64,000 bases of DNA from Ophiura sarsii (taxonomy: Eukaryota; Echinodermata; Ophiuroidea; Amphilepidida; Ophiuridae), in the NCBI GenBank assembly GCA_035610835.1, contig CM069456.1, positions 30,091,677 to 30,155,676 of the forward strand. Reading direction: 5' to 3'. Made by a program: the position numbers and the translations under genes. Numbering within the stretch: the first letter of the stretch is position 1; each line of letters opens with the position of its first letter. Positions 45,297 through 57,858 of the stretch are shown here, one piece after another. Below the pieces are notes generated by a model, which saw nothing but the letters and a program-made list of their open reading frames with translations, was not told the DNA's origin and did no database searches.

Positions 45297-46190
45297 TCCC
45301 ATTGTGTCAGGTTAATCACTTGTGGTCGTGGACTGTTGGATTGCGACTCTAGGCGCATTATAAAGTGAGGCGCATTGATGACATGTAGATGTGATCAGGT
45401 CAATAGATGTATCCATGTCAAGGGCATAAAAATAGTCACTGAACTCAGTTAATGGCGGATGGGATGAGCATCAAGGTTAATGTGATGCGCGTCGCGCAGT
45501 AATCAAGCCGTATAATACCTGCCTGTGACACGATGATGCATTCGCGTGTTGGAGCGAGGGGCTAGTTATGGCGGACAATGATCAAGCCATCTTTGGCAAT
45601 GGACGCGACCAGTAAATAACGCTTAACATCTTTGATTTAAGTAGCTTTTTTAGATGGACGAGTACCGTGAACTACATGATCATGCGTTCTGTGCAGGTCA
45701 TTGCATCTATCTTCTATATTACAAATCACGTTAAGAGCACCCGATGGCCTAAATCACACGTCCCAAAATCGCTTGCGCTCACCCTCGGCCAAACCGAAAT
45801 CATCCCATGCATCCCCCAACGGATTTAAAGTCGGTATAAATATTTAAAAGTTTGTTCATTAACCATTATTTACTAATTAAAACCCTCATGGCCGTCGAAA
45901 TCCTTTTAGTTTTTGCTTAATTTATAGTTTTTTACGAAATGTGAATTTGTATTTTTGACCGGAAGTAGTCCCCGAACCAGGGTTTACGATGTTGCCAAGC
46001 TTATGCCACAGGCGCATGACTGGGCGTCATTTTGCGTGATGTGAGACGGTTCAAGTGAGCGGTGTTGCTATTTTGAAGGAGCCAAAAAGCGCCCACTACG
46101 CTTTATAATTGACATGGTCCACCCGAAGCGAAGGTAAAGGGATATAGTCATAGGCAATAATATATAATACTTGACGATATTTTGTCCTTA
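45297..46190. other. Non-coding stretch with CpG-rich patches
   Basis: Short ATGs in good context, such as the ATGGCGGACAATGATC at about 45569, stop within 16 codons. No splice-supported exon can be argued. Confidence 0.45.
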
Positions 46191-46340
46191 TATCATAGTT
46201 TTATGATCCTTATATCATAGTTTTATGATCCTTATATCATAGTTTTATGATCCTTATATCATAGTTTTATGATCCTTGTATCATAGTTTTATGATCCTTT
46301 TATCATAGTTTTATGATCCTTATATCATAGTTTTATGATT
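46187..46340. repeat. 22-bp tandem hairpin array, ~7 copies
   Basis: The unit contains CTTATATCATAGTTTTATGA. Each unit has ATCATA-GTTT-TATGAT, a perfect 6-bp stem with a 4-nt loop. Confidence 0.9.
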
Positions 46341-46403
46341 ATACTGGGCCATTAAAATAAGTATTAGGTATTTATTAATTTGTCGCCGCTGATATCAGTA
46401 ACT

Positions 46404-46499
46404 TCCTTGATGGCGCAGCTGTCTATACCCTTGGGCTGAATTCCTAAGATTTCGCCAGTTCAAAATTTGTTTCCGTGAGTTCGAATCTCGCTAGGGTCA
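46404..46499 (+). tRNA. Weak tRNA-like sequence
   Basis: A T arm GTGAG-TTCGAAT-CTCGC pairs well and includes a good B box. TGATGGCGCAGCTG may be an A box. The middle is long and unpaired, and the acceptor stem is poor. A tRNA-derived repeat is the likeliest reading. Confidence 0.3.
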
Positions 46500-47501
46500 C
46501 TTTCTATTTTGTCTTTATTTTTATAAATGCTTTTTTTCCTCTGAACATTTTTTTCATTATTTTGTGCAAAAATTACATTTTCTGAAAAATCAAAACTTTT
46601 AGTGGCTCAAAATACCAGACATATCTTCCTGTTGATTTCAAGGGATTTTAATGGCAGTGGTGTCATGGTATATAGTTAATAATGAAATTGTTTGCATTAA
46701 TACCTACTCAGATTTCAGATGTAATTGACGTTGCAATATTTCAGAAAGATTTGTTGACATTTTCAATAATACATCTAATGTACAAATGCTTCCTTAATTG
46801 TTAAAGTGTTAATTAAAGTGTAATATATACGAATCAATAGGTAGTTAGTAGTAGTACAGATGCAATAATGAAATTGAGTGAAATAATGAATAATGAATAA
46901 TGAAATAGACACCTACCCACTCTTTTAAAAATATGAAACGGGAAACTTGGTAACATATTTCATTAGCCTTAATTCAGGTCTCCACTGTTACTGTAAAACT
47001 ATTACTTAGACCCTCAAAAGACCATTGTCAGGATAGTCTTATCACAACATTTCAACAACATGTAAAACATTTCATATTTCTATGTATTTTAATAAATATT
47101 GACATCAGACAGAAATAATGTTGCGTCTTTTCTCACTAGATGTAAATCCCAAATCCTATGTCTCATAAATGAAAAGTTTGTTTCCTAAATCTCTTCTTAC
47201 ATCCACTTTCAGAGTTTTGACAGAAAACAATGATTTTTGATTTTGTAATACTTATATTTTATTGTATTCATTTTATTTGTTGTATTAAGTATTCGTGGAT
47301 AGAAATAAATAAATATGTCTGCTACATATTGTCTGCCTTCAATTTATTTTTATTTAGGAGTGCGCATGCACGTTTGTAATATGAAATAAATAATAGTTGG
47401 GCCTGGGTCGAAAAAACCCCAAAAATATCCTAAGTCTTACTTAATTTTTGGTTTTGATTCTCCCAAACAAGCCGAGAACCGCTGGTTTGCTTGACCATCT
47501 A
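46500..47501. other. Non-coding AT-rich stretch
   Basis: No gene or paired repeat seen. Confidence 0.5.
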
Positions 47502-47536
47502 GCGGGTCGCGAGCGAAGCGAGCGTTACCCGCTAGT
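47502..47536 (+). mobile_element. Possible Helitron-type 3' end
   Basis: CTAGCGGGTCGCGAGCGAAG followed by CGAGCGTTACCCGCTAGT: a hairpin (AGCGGGT/ACCCGCT with inner GCGAGCGAAGCGAGC) ending in CTAG|T. See the similar end at 1078-1118. Confidence 0.35.
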
Positions 47537-47925
47537 ATATATCAAACAAACTATGCGGCTGTACTAGCAAAAGAAAGCATTGCTTTCAGATAGGATATCT
47601 TGTGTTGATACACAGGGGATAATGGTATGGGATCAGTACATGTAGCAGCGGCTTGGAACCGAATGACAAGTCACTTGAAACCGAGTGGACTAGCAGGCAG
47701 ACATGCGGGGACTTACGGAGGACTCTCCGCGAAAAAGCTTTTTCAAAGGCCTGGGCGCATAGTTTGCTATCAGTCAGAATATATAGGTTGTGCTTAGATT
47801 AGATAACATACGGATTGAAGCGCTTTGTCAGTGTTTGTTGAGGCAGATATGGACAATGATTCAACTGCACATGACAGCCCTACGTTCTGTTTGCCACGTA
47901 ATTTGCACTTTTTAGATTCCCGCAA

Positions 47926-48230
47926 CATTATCATTACGGGTGAAACAAAGTAACATTATCATTACGGGTGAAACAAAGCATGGAACAAAGCGAAACAAAG
48001 CGAAACAAAGCGAAACAAAGCAACAACAAAAAAGAAACAAAGCGAAACAAAGCGAAACAAAGCGAAACAAAGCGAAACAAAGCGAAACGAAGCGAAACGA
48101 AGCGAAACGAAGCGAAACGAAGCGAAACGAAGCGAAACGAAGCGAAACGAAGCGAAACAAAGCGAAACAAAGCGAAACAAAGCGAAACAAAGCGAAACAA
48201 AGCGAAACAAAGCGAAACAAAGTAAAAACA
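47926..48230. repeat. Decamer satellite (GCGAAACAAA)n
   Basis: About 25 copies of a 10-bp unit, with a block of GCGAAACGAA variants in the middle. Just upstream CATTATCATTACGGGTGAAA is duplicated (47927, 47953), and the decamer seems to have grown from the TGAAACAAAG at its end. Long frames on both strands are artefacts. Confidence 0.9.
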
Positions 48231-49020
48231 AAAAGTGTGCCTCAAGGCAGCATTTTAGGACCTTTGCCTTTTATTATTTTTATTGACAGTATGAGTAGTG
48301 TGATTAAACATGGTAAAATATTTAGGTATGCAGATGACACTACCTTATCTGTAAGTAGCAACGATTTGAAAGATATTTCTATGAAACTGGAGTCTGATCT
48401 TGAGTCCCTCTGCAAATGGTTGAGTGAAAATAAATTATTTCTCAATACAGATAAAACAAAGGTAATGCTAGTTGGTACAGGTGCAAGACTCAAAAATATA
48501 AATAATGATGATTTTCGTGTTGCATGTGCAGTTCGTAAAAATGTACTACAGAATGTTGATAACTTCAAATGTTTGGGTATTATAGTTGACAATGAATTGA
48601 AATGGCATAGTCAGGTAAATAAATAATGTGATGAGAAAAATATTTGGAAAACTTGCACTTTTACGTCGTCTTAAAGTTTTTCTTGATCCAAGCACCCTGA
48701 ACACTATCTACAACGCATTGGTTCAACCACATTTCGACTACGTAGTGTGGCATGGTACGGTCGCTACAGTGATGATATGCATAAACTTGACGTGCTACAG
48801 AAGCGATGTGCTCGAGTTATACTTGGTGTTAATTCTTTTACTCCCTCTAATGAAATGTTCCATGAACTTTAATGGCAAACACTTTTTAACCGCAGAAATT
48901 ATTTCACTGCTTTGCTGGTTTTTAAGTGTCTAAATGGTCTGGCACCATTAGAGGCGCAATTACCACGCTTTTTCAGTTGAAGAGGGACGCGAGTGTAAAT
49001 TTATTATTGAACTATCTAAT
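48231..49020 (+). pseudogene. 5'-truncated LINE reverse transcriptase fragment
   Basis: The frame opens out of the satellite into SVPQGSILGPL (RT motif B), then RYADDT (motif C, YADD), WLSENKLFLNTDKTKVML, CLGIIVDNELKW, a stop (48624-48626), YNALVQPHFDYVVW, and after a frameshift LQKRCARVILGV and RRNYFTALLVFKCLNG. The order and the YADD and LxxYxxLVxPxxxYxxxxW-type features are those of Jockey/CR1-like non-LTR retrotransposons. The endonuclease and the first half of RT are missing. Stop and frameshift make it dead. The same kind of satellite (AACAAAGTAAA) resumes at 49049, so the LINE landed inside the array. Confidence 0.85.
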
Positions 49021-49048
49021 CAGGCGAGGGACCGAAAATTAGTATATA

Positions 49049-49103
49049 GATAATAATAATAACAAAGTAAAAACAAAGTAAAATAAAGTAAAACAAAGTA
49101 GAA
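49049..49103. repeat. Remainder of the AAACAAAG satellite
   Basis: TAACAAAGTAAAAACAAAG-type units flank the LINE fragment on its right. 49104-50277 has no recognisable gene. Confidence 0.6.
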
Positions 49104-50277
49104 CCGGTGCTATGTTTCTTCATGGATCCATCAGAACCAATTCACAGTTGATCAGGTATTGAAGGGTAATTACGCTATCAGAGTAAAGCGTTTCCCCGGC
49201 CGTCTGGAATCCGGAACAAGCTCCTCATTAGATTGACACCCTGCGATGGCATCATCCAATAGTGCTAAAAAGCTAACGCGATTCTCTGGATGAAACGCGC
49301 TACGACTTTGATCTCATTCCGCCAACATTGCTAGTGGCAGCGCAATTGGAAAGTATGGCAATGCGGTATGGGTGCTCGAAGGGATCATTTGACCAAAGCC
49401 AGCCTAAAATTGCCGTTTATTTTGAGCATATCACGGTCCGCGTCGCAGAGAGGCGCACATTTGAATTGTGAATTGGAGGCCATACCCAGGTAAGACCTAA
49501 CGGCATTTATTTAGCATTTCATCGGCAGAGTTGCCGCCACAATACAAGTTATCTGCAAGTTTACTAGGAGATCGCAACGCTGCACAAACGTCTTCCAAAC
49601 CGTTTCAGAGCCTGGCATACCTAGAGCGCATCTGGTATAAACGCGTACTCACGATGTGGAGTGACAATAACGCAATAAAATGCGCTAGTAAGGTCACTGG
49701 CGACTATAGTATTTCACCTGAATTGGAGTTGGAGTTCAGCAAATGCAGTGAACCACTCTATTCTTGGAAATGGCTGGCCAGGCATGATCTGCTATCAGTA
49801 TCTTATTCAACAGTAGTATATAGTATATAACTTCGCCGTCGGACAAGTTTTAATCTGTCCAGCTTTCGTCAGGATTAGCTCTGCATTTTACATCCAATCA
49901 TTACCTATCGGCTAAGAATAGCGTTGCCAACACATTGGTTTACAGAGCATTGACTCTATGCGATAATGAACATCGAAATAATGAGTTAAAACATGTTGAA
50001 AAAGCAATGAACAAGAATGGTTATCCCTCGACACTCGTACACAAAGCCATTAGAAGACATTAGAAGGTATTGTTGGGCACCATTAATTTGTAGAATCACA
50101 TCCAATTATTAAAGGAAGATCAACTACGCTCTGTACAGTGATTTCAGAGGGCATTACTACTTTAATCGACTCAGTATTAGGCGCGAGTCATGGATCGGAT
50201 GGATAGGTAAAACATAGGTTAAAGCATGGTTATGGTATTAAAGCGAACTCTTATTTTATAGTCTCTCAGCCATGTAC

Positions 50278-50310
50278 AGGGTGTCCCAAAAATATCGATA
50301 CTTTTAAAGC
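50278..50310. mobile_element. ACAGGGTGTCCCAAAAA element end
   Basis: ACAGGGTGTCCCAAAAATAT is a common terminus of nonautonomous DNA transposons in animals. No second end was found nearby. Confidence 0.35.
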
Positions 50311-50549
50311 TTTTCATTACCAGTGTAGTAGGAGACATGGTCACCTGGAACTTTTATTACGTGAATTTGGGGAATTACTTGCATGGCGGAGAGAGGTTCC
50401 ACAACACACTAGCTACTACAATGGACAAAGATATTAAGTTTTTATAATATACGCATTATTATTTATTTAAACGTTCAATTTATAGAAATCAACACTAGCA
50501 TCTTGACTATTTAACAATGATAAACGTTGAGATAAAATATATCGGTGTG

Positions 50550-50908
50550 TTACATAGTGACGGATGCTATAAGCCTTCTGTTATACAAATATTTGTATTT
50601 CTTAAGACTGGTATTGCAAAAACTATACCTAATCAAAAAGTAATACTAAAATGTATTAACTGATGCCAACTGAACATGAAATTGATTTGTTATTAACCGG
50701 AAATTAACCCAAATATTGACAGTTCAAACAGCGAATCTTGACCATCCACTCAACATCCGTCATAATGTTATAAACATAAGCAATCATATCGAAGGTGACG
50801 GACGGTGATGCGACTGATATTCGAAAATCACCGACTGTTGTATTACATACCGACGGATGCTGACTAATGCATACGTATAGCGAAAATTCAACATCCGTCA
50901 CTATGTAA
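50550..50908. repeat. Inverted-repeat element with CGGATG motifs
   Basis: TTACATAGTGACGGATG (50550-50566) and CATCCGTCACTATGTAA (50892-50908) are perfect 17-bp inverted ends. Inside, CATCCGTCATAATGT and TTACATACCGACGGATG repeat the theme in alternating orientation. Confidence 0.7.
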
Positions 50909-51217
50909 TAATATTAATCACCAATTAACGTTATTTTATTGTGACGGATAGGACGGATAACTTTGCCATTTTATTTGATCTATTTTATCAGGTAACATTG
51001 CATGAGTATTGGATAATATTCATTTCAAGGGTTGATTAAAAAATTTGCATCGAAATCAATATTCCAATCCGCGTATTTTGATGCATACAGACTTTCTAGA
51101 GTTCGCAATTTTTCAAATGCGATTTTATCAGAAATTCATTTTCTTTTTTTGGGGTTCAATATCCGTAATACTGTAATACACCCGAAGATATGTACTTTTT
51201 ATTTGTTCCCTTTATTT

Positions 51218-51315
51218 TTCTGTGTCCACTATATCATCTTGCAAGGACAGTGTGTCCACTATATCATCTACAAGGACAGTGTGTCAACTATCATCTGCAA
51301 GGACAGTGTGAGGAC
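51218..51315. repeat. ~33-bp tandem repeat, three copies
   Basis: Units with GTGTCCACTATATCATCT and CAAGGACAGT. Confidence 0.7.
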
Positions 51316-51440
51316 AAGCGATTAAAAGATCAGTAATCCCGTGAGACATTAAATGTGCTATCACAATGACAACGGAATTTACAGGCCCAGTTATATATAG
51401 TTTAATATAGTCTAGGACATGTAACCGAATAAAAGGGTGT

Positions 51441-54400
51441 ACCTAGACAAAATTGCAACATAAACCATTTTTGATGTAATAGTTTCAAAATGCTCTTTCG
51501 AACATTATATTAAAAATCGATAACATTTGAAGTTGGGGAAAAAATGCTAATTAGCATAACAATATATGGGTATTTAGCCATATTAGTCGGGTTATACAGG
51601 GGTTACCGTGCAACCCCACCACCCAGGACTTCCCCAAAACAACTTTCTTGACTCTTTTCATGGTCCTAAAACATATTCAGGATGTTAACAAAAACAATTT
51701 CGTGTTATTCAAGATGGCGTCCAAAATGGCCGCCAGAACTGGTCAAATTTCATAAAATGACATAATTATAGCAATCAAAATGCGTGGTGAAAGAAAAGTT
51801 TTGATAGTGGGATGTATGTATTAGACCCCTAAGACACTTATATCTTGCATTTTTGCTTTGTTAACATACCTAAATCCAAGATGGCCACTTAAATGGCCGC
51901 CAAAAATGGTAAAATTCCATAAAATTCCATATATCAACCAAAATGTATGATCAGAGTATAGTTTTAACAACGACATGTATGTGTTAGACCACTAGAAACT
52001 CATATCTAGTATTTTTGCTTTGTTAACATACTTTAGATCCAAAATGTCCGCCAAAATGATGGTCAAAATTCCATAAAACTACACAATATCAACCGAAATG
52101 TATGATGAAAACATTGTAACTATGGGATGTAAGTATTAGACCACTAGTAACTCATGTCAAGTATGTTTGCTTTGTTAACATACTTAAAATCCAAAATGGC
52201 TGCCCAAACTGGCCCCATAATGGGTCCCAAAATGGCTGCAAAAATGTCAAATTCCATAAAATGGGATAATATCAACCAAAACGTACGATGAAAGTATAGT
52301 TTTAACAATGTACGTTTTAGACCACTAGTAACTCATATCCAGTATTTTCGCTTTGTAATGACATACCTTTAAACCAAGATGGCTGCCAAAATGGCCGTTG
52401 TAAAATTAGTCTATAAGAGTATTATTATACTACTAATAATCAGTATTTCTATAGCGCCTTTTCCAAAGGGCTCAAAGCGCTGTAATTTTGCAGCACATTC
52501 ACCAAGCAGTATGTTATAAACTGCTAAGCTATTGCTTTTAGATATGAGGCCCACCTCTGTGACAATTTTGATTATGTACATGTATGACTTTTCAAAATGG
52601 CTGACAGATGGTTAAGTTGATGTTCAATGGGCTGTAGGCCTATATCTAGTTTAAGTACATGACACGATATGATTGAATGAATTTTGACAATGTAATGTTA
52701 TTAAGATCGCTATCATAATGACCATTACCAAGGTGGCCACTATTGATCTTAATATGGTCAGAACTAGCTGATTCGACATCATCCAGTAAAAATAAACTAA
52801 ATACCTGTATCTAATTTTCCGAGCAGATCGGTCAGTGATGTTATGGTGTTAATTATTGACTTGAAAAACCTACCATAGTAATTGAAATATCCATCCAGTA
52901 GGATCAACAGGATCAACAAGCAGTTAATGTTGGCTAAATCAGTATTTATGGCCAACCATACATCCGTGAGTTGTATGAATTTATCAATGAACATAATAAT
53001 CACAGATAGTATCCAATATCCTTTATGTTATTATATCTGAAATGAACCGGCTATTTCTGACCATATTTTGATCAATTGGTGGCCACCTTGGTAAATATAG
53101 GGTGAGTCAAAAAGAAGTTGTACGGTATTTAATATTTTGTTTAAAAATAGACCAAACAAATGAGGCACGTATTCAAAGAGCAACTTATTCCGCTCATATG
53201 ACAAAAGGAATCATTGAAATCGATCAATTATATCAGGAGCTATGCATGTTTTAATAAAAGAACCCCTTTTTTTAGCTGTCCACGGAACGCTTAATTCTCT
53301 TGAAATATTTCCACTCTAAGTGGGCAGCAAAATGATTGCTGATGTTTGTCCTCTAAGGTGTGTTAATTGTTTAAGTGGGCCTTCAATGTTTAATCATTTT
53401 CTTATTGTTGTCACTGATTTTTTATTATATGCACACCATTCCAACCTGTGTTTGAAACTCCCGGGCTTTAATCTCATTTGAATATGAATGACCGTGTGTA
53501 CATTTTCCTGCCCACTTAAAGTTATTTTAACCTTTTGCAGCAATCCGGATATTTTATAAATACTCAAACTAGATCTACAGCCCCAAGGCTTTATCATATA
53601 TAGTGAATGATGTCCCATTATATTTGGGGTATTGATATTATACAGTATGGTCATTTACAATACAAAACAATTGATTTAGGTCATTTAGCATCAACTTCAA
53701 CCATCTGGCAGCCATTTTGGAAAGTGATATCGAATCAAAATTGTCACAGAAGGGGGTCTTATACAACTAAAAGCAATAGCTTAGCAGTGTAGAACATAAT
53801 ACTAAATTGTATTTGGTGAATGCGATGCCATATTATACACTCTTATAGACTATTTTTACATTGACAATGGCCATTATGGTAGCCATTTTGGACTTAAAGT
53901 AAGTGATTACAAAGCAACAAATCTGGATATGAATTACTAGTGGTCTTAATACATACATTTTGGTTGATATCATCCCATTTTGTGGATTTTCACAATATTT
54001 AGAGCCATTTTGGGGCCATTTTGGCGGCCATTTTGGCGGCCATTTTGGATTTTAAGTATGTTAACAAAGCCACTAAAATACTGGATATTAGTTTCTAGTG
54101 GTCTAACATACATTCCATTGTTAAAACTATACTCTGATCATACATGTTGGTTGATATATGCCATTTTATGTAATTTTACAATCTTTGGCGGCCATCTTGG
54201 ATTTTGGTATGTTAGCAAAGCAAAACTACTGGATATGAGTCTCTAGTTGTCTAATACATACATCCCACTATTAAAACTATACTTTCACCACTGCCATATG
54301 TAATTTTATGAAATTTGACCAGTTTTGGCGGCCATTTTGGACGCCATCTTGAATGACACGAAATTGTTTTTCGGTAACATCCTGACTATGTTTTAGGAAA

Positions 54401-54617
54401 AGAGTCAAGAAAGTTGGTTTGGGGGAGTCCTGGGTGGTGGGGGTGCACGATAACCCCTGTATATACCCAATTAATATGGCTAAATGTACCCATATATTGT
54501 TATGCAAATTAGCATTTTTCCCCAACTTCAGATTTTATCGATTTTTAATATAATGTTCGGAAGGGCATTTTGAAACAATTACAACAAAAACCATTTATGT
54601 TGCAATTTTGTCTAGGT
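51441..54617. mobile_element. 3.2-kb fold-back element with ~0.8-1-kb arms
   Basis: It starts ACCTAGACAAAATTGCAACA and ends with the inverse, TGTTGCAATTTTGTCTAGGT. The arms stay inverted for most of 51441-52430 and 53820-54617. Within each arm a ~150-bp unit recurs about five times, containing AAGATGGCCGCCAAAATGG, CAACCAAAATGTATGATGAA, TTAGACCACTAGTAACTCAT and TTTTGCTTTGTTAACATAC. The 1.4-kb centre has no transposase; a smaller inverted pair (CCAAGGTGGCCACTATTGAT at ~52728 and its inverse near 53065-53092) sits inside it. Confidence 0.8.
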
Positions 54618-54964
54618 CAAACCGTACATGTACTAGGCTAATACGATTACGTCAGTATTTATATTTACACTGAGTTGTTTTTAGCCTAATTTTACTCGTT
54701 TTATCCGGTTACAAACGATTAAACAGAATTTAACACGACCACGTCCTATTTTACACTATAGCACTGATTATATTCGCGATTATTTTTGGTGTACCACGAT
54801 TACACTAAGTTTTTACTCGACTATACCTTCTTATACAAGATACCGACCAGTAAGCCCTATATTATACGACGACAATAAATTTCACACAACTATGCCCCGT
54901 TTTACAAGATTACCCTATACGACTATGCCCTTTTCACATGTGCGTCATTACTTACACGATTACA

Positions 54965-55242
54965 TTAACCCTTACAGCCCCGCACCCCATGAAATCCCAT
55001 TTCCCAGCCTGTCGGTTCCACCTGGCGCTGATGTTTTTGGGTGAAATAATGGCCCCGGGCTACATAGCTGGGCGAGTACACTCGCCCAGCATAGCTTCCC
55101 GCGTGGCTCAGTTGGTAGAGCGTTCGACTTGTAACCGAGAGATCGTGGGTTCAAACCCCGGGGCGTGGCACCTCTTGTTGTGTGTGTTTTTTTTGCTTGA
55201 AAAAAATTTCGTTGGAAAATCCACCGGGAGTGTTAGGGTTAA
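54965..55242 (+). mobile_element. TTAACCCT MITE carrying a tRNA-like gene, copy 2
   Basis: 278 bp with the same ends as 33941-34217, TTAA at both edges, inserted in the satellite field. It differs at scattered positions and by one or two single-base indels. Confidence 0.75.
55097..55170 (+). tRNA. tRNA-Thr-like sequence (anticodon TGT) in MITE copy 2
   Basis: Identical to copy 1 in the D arm, anticodon arm and B box, with GAGAGATC instead of GAGAGGTC in the variable region. The acceptor stem pairs at five of seven positions, counting one G-U. Conservation between two copies suggests retained Pol III boxes, not proven function. Confidence 0.55.
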
Positions 55243-55786
55243 GGTTCCACACTGCTGCCTGATGTTACACGATTACACTAAGTTTCAAATATCCGCGTCC
55301 AGTTTCACTCAAGTACAAATATTATACGATTTTGTTAGGTTAGTACATGATAACACCGATTTGTACTCGGTTACGTTCATTTATTTAATCAATTACCTTA
55401 GGTTGTACACGATACGCTCGGTTTTACACGATTTCGTCCGGTTTTACATGAAAACATCGAGTTTTTCACGATGACGCTCGGTTTTATACAATAATGCTGA
55501 TTTAACACGATACACTGACATGAACGATAATTACCTTATCATTTGTTTTACATTCAATTAAACCATTTCCAGTTATTACATCCGCCAAAGTGGTGGCCCA
55601 AATATAATGTGTGCATCACCAACAAAGCAATTCATGTATATCTACCTGTATCGGTAGTTGTTACACGTTAATTGTTTATAAGGCCAAATTGACCTAAAGA
55701 ATATCGTCCACTACGAAAATAATATTTTTGTGGGATTTTCTATACGGCAACGGATGCGTGCGAGGCTAAAGGTTCGTACAACGCGT

Positions 55787-56441
55787 AGTCAGCTGTAGAA
55801 CGGGGGCCCGTTTCAATTGAGGGCGCTCTATTTAGTGACGAATTGCCGTCATTTTTTACAAGGCGATTCATCAAGTCCGTCGCCCGCCGAAATACGAACA
55901 AAAACCACTTTTCAATAGAGGGCGGGCTTGGGAACGGGACTGCTTTTCCAAGGGAACGGCCTCACGTCACATTAATTTTCAAAATTCATAAAAACCGATT
56001 TTGCCGATTTTAAACAACGAAATAACTCTCTTATCACAGAGATAACCGTTACAAAGGCATCACTTCTGAATACTATAGGGCTCATATGTAATGTAAACAT
56101 TATCACACTTACCCTAAAAATTCTATGAAATGGTGTAATCTCGTCTAGAAAATGGTGGTCTCATCGCAGCAAACCGGTCAAAAAAGACATAATTTTAGCT
56201 TGTGTCGTGTGATGTTGGGGTCAAATGTTAAATTAAATCATCGAATTGGATGTCGCAAGGAGTTCTAGTACCTTATGCTTCCCTCAACTCGATGGATAGT
56301 TACTTTTTATGCAGATAATTGGGGGTAAAAGGCGAAAATTCAATCATTGCGAACATTGACGGGTGTGCGTTACCTTGGTTACGTACACCCGTCGTTTTAG
56401 AGCGCCCTCAATTGAAACGGGGCCCCGTTCTACAGCTGACT
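55787..56441. mobile_element. AGTCAGCTGTAGAACGGG-ended MITE
   Basis: Left AGTCAGCTGTAGAACGGGG, CCCGTTTCAATTGAGGGCGC and right GCGCCCTCAATTGAAACGGG, CCCCGTTCTACAGCTGACT form ~45-bp inverted ends. No clear target duplication and no transposase. A partial copy is at 44362-44546. Confidence 0.75.
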
Positions 56442-56810
56442 GGTAATGGCTAATGATCACCAGACTACTATTTGAGTTGGCTTTCCAACTCCAATGGTTC
56501 TGGGTTGAAATGATTTAGTTTCACATGACATCTGGTTTTAAAAAACACATTTCCTTTGACTTTTCTGCAATCTACTGCGAGAACAGTCGATAAAAAGAAC
56601 ATAATGTTTAATACTAGTATTAGTCTCGCGAAAAACTATTGGCAGCAGAATGTTTACAGCCCCTGGACAGTTTAATACGATAACGATAATTTGTACACGA
56701 TTACACTGAGTCATTGTAGACCTAATTTTACAAGAATACGTCAGGTGTTATCTTGTAACATTAGGGCATACTCATGTAAGACGTAGTGTACTACGACCTA
56801 CACGAGTATG

Positions 56811-57500
56811 CCCTAATGTTACAAGATTACGTCTTGTGTTACACGATTATACAGAGTTTAACACGACTAATTCGTATTTTACTACACGTAGACTGATTAA
56901 TATTCACGATTACCTCTGGTGGTACACGATTACACTACGATGCCCTAATGTTACAAGATTACGTCTTGTGTTACACGATTACACAGAGTTTAACACGACT
57001 AATTCGTATTTTACACATACACTGATTAATATTCACGATTACCTCTGGTGGTACACGATTACACTACGACTTACACGACTATGCCCTAATGTTACAAGAT
57101 TACGTCTTGTGTTACACGATTACACAGAGTTAACACGACTAATTCGTAATTTACACGTACACTGATTAATATTCATGATTACGTCTGGTGTTACACGATT
57201 ACACTACGACTTACACGACTATGCCTTACAAGATTACGTCTTGTGTTACACGATTATACAGAGTTTAACACGATTAATTCGTATTTTACACGTACACTGA
57301 TTAATATTCACGATAACGTCCGGTGGTACACGATTACACTACGACTTACACGACTATGCCCTAATGTTACAAGATTACGTCTTGTGTTACACGATTATAC
57401 AGAGTTTAACACGACTAATTCTTATTTTACACGTACACTGATTAATATTCACGATTACCTCTGGTGGTACACGATTACACAACGACTTACACGAATATGC
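56811..57500. repeat. ~140-bp tandem repeat, five copies
   Basis: Units start at about 56811, 56943, 57083, 57222 and 57357 and read CCCTAATGTTACAAGATTAC, GTCTTGTGTTACACGATTA, CAGAGTTTAACACGAC, TTCGTATTTTACACGTAC, TGATTAATATTCACGATTAC in order. The reading frames here simply follow the repeat. Confidence 0.8.
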
Positions 57501-57858
57501 CCCAGTTTACAAGGTTAGGCCTACGTCCGGTTTTACACGAATTACACTAAGTTTCATGATAGACTCATGATGACGTTCAGTTTTACATGATACGTAATTA
57601 TTTATAGGAATTAGTCCCGGTGTTACACGATAGCATCGAGTTTTCCCCGATAACTTTCGATAATGATGATTTAAAAAGATAGATACACCCCATATTTATA
57701 TCATTATTTGTTTTGGTAATATAAAATCATGTTTTGCATTTAATGAAACCAATTCCAGTTTTTACAACCGTCAAAGTGATGGCCCACATATAATGTGTAC
57801 ATCGCCATCAACCAAAAATTTCTTTAGCCTAACTATACCTGTAGCCGACCCATCCCAT

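Larger units (their letters stand above)
54630..57650. repeat. Degenerate TTACACGATTACN satellite field
   Basis: Motifs such as TTACACGATTACACT, ACACGACTATGCCC and TTTTACACGAT recur at irregular 20-30-bp steps at 54650-54970, 55255-55560 and 56670-57650. They are interrupted by two MITEs and a featureless stretch. Confidence 0.75.

Noticed and set aside
47912..48245. Long frames on both strands rich in FRFVSLCFAL or KQSETKRN
   Set aside because: Translations of the decamer satellite.
54938..55474. 178-codon frame
   Set aside because: It runs through the tRNA-bearing MITE and satellite; not a gene.
56836..57518. Frames with MLHDYTEFNTTNSYF repeats
   Set aside because: They follow the ~140-bp tandem repeat.
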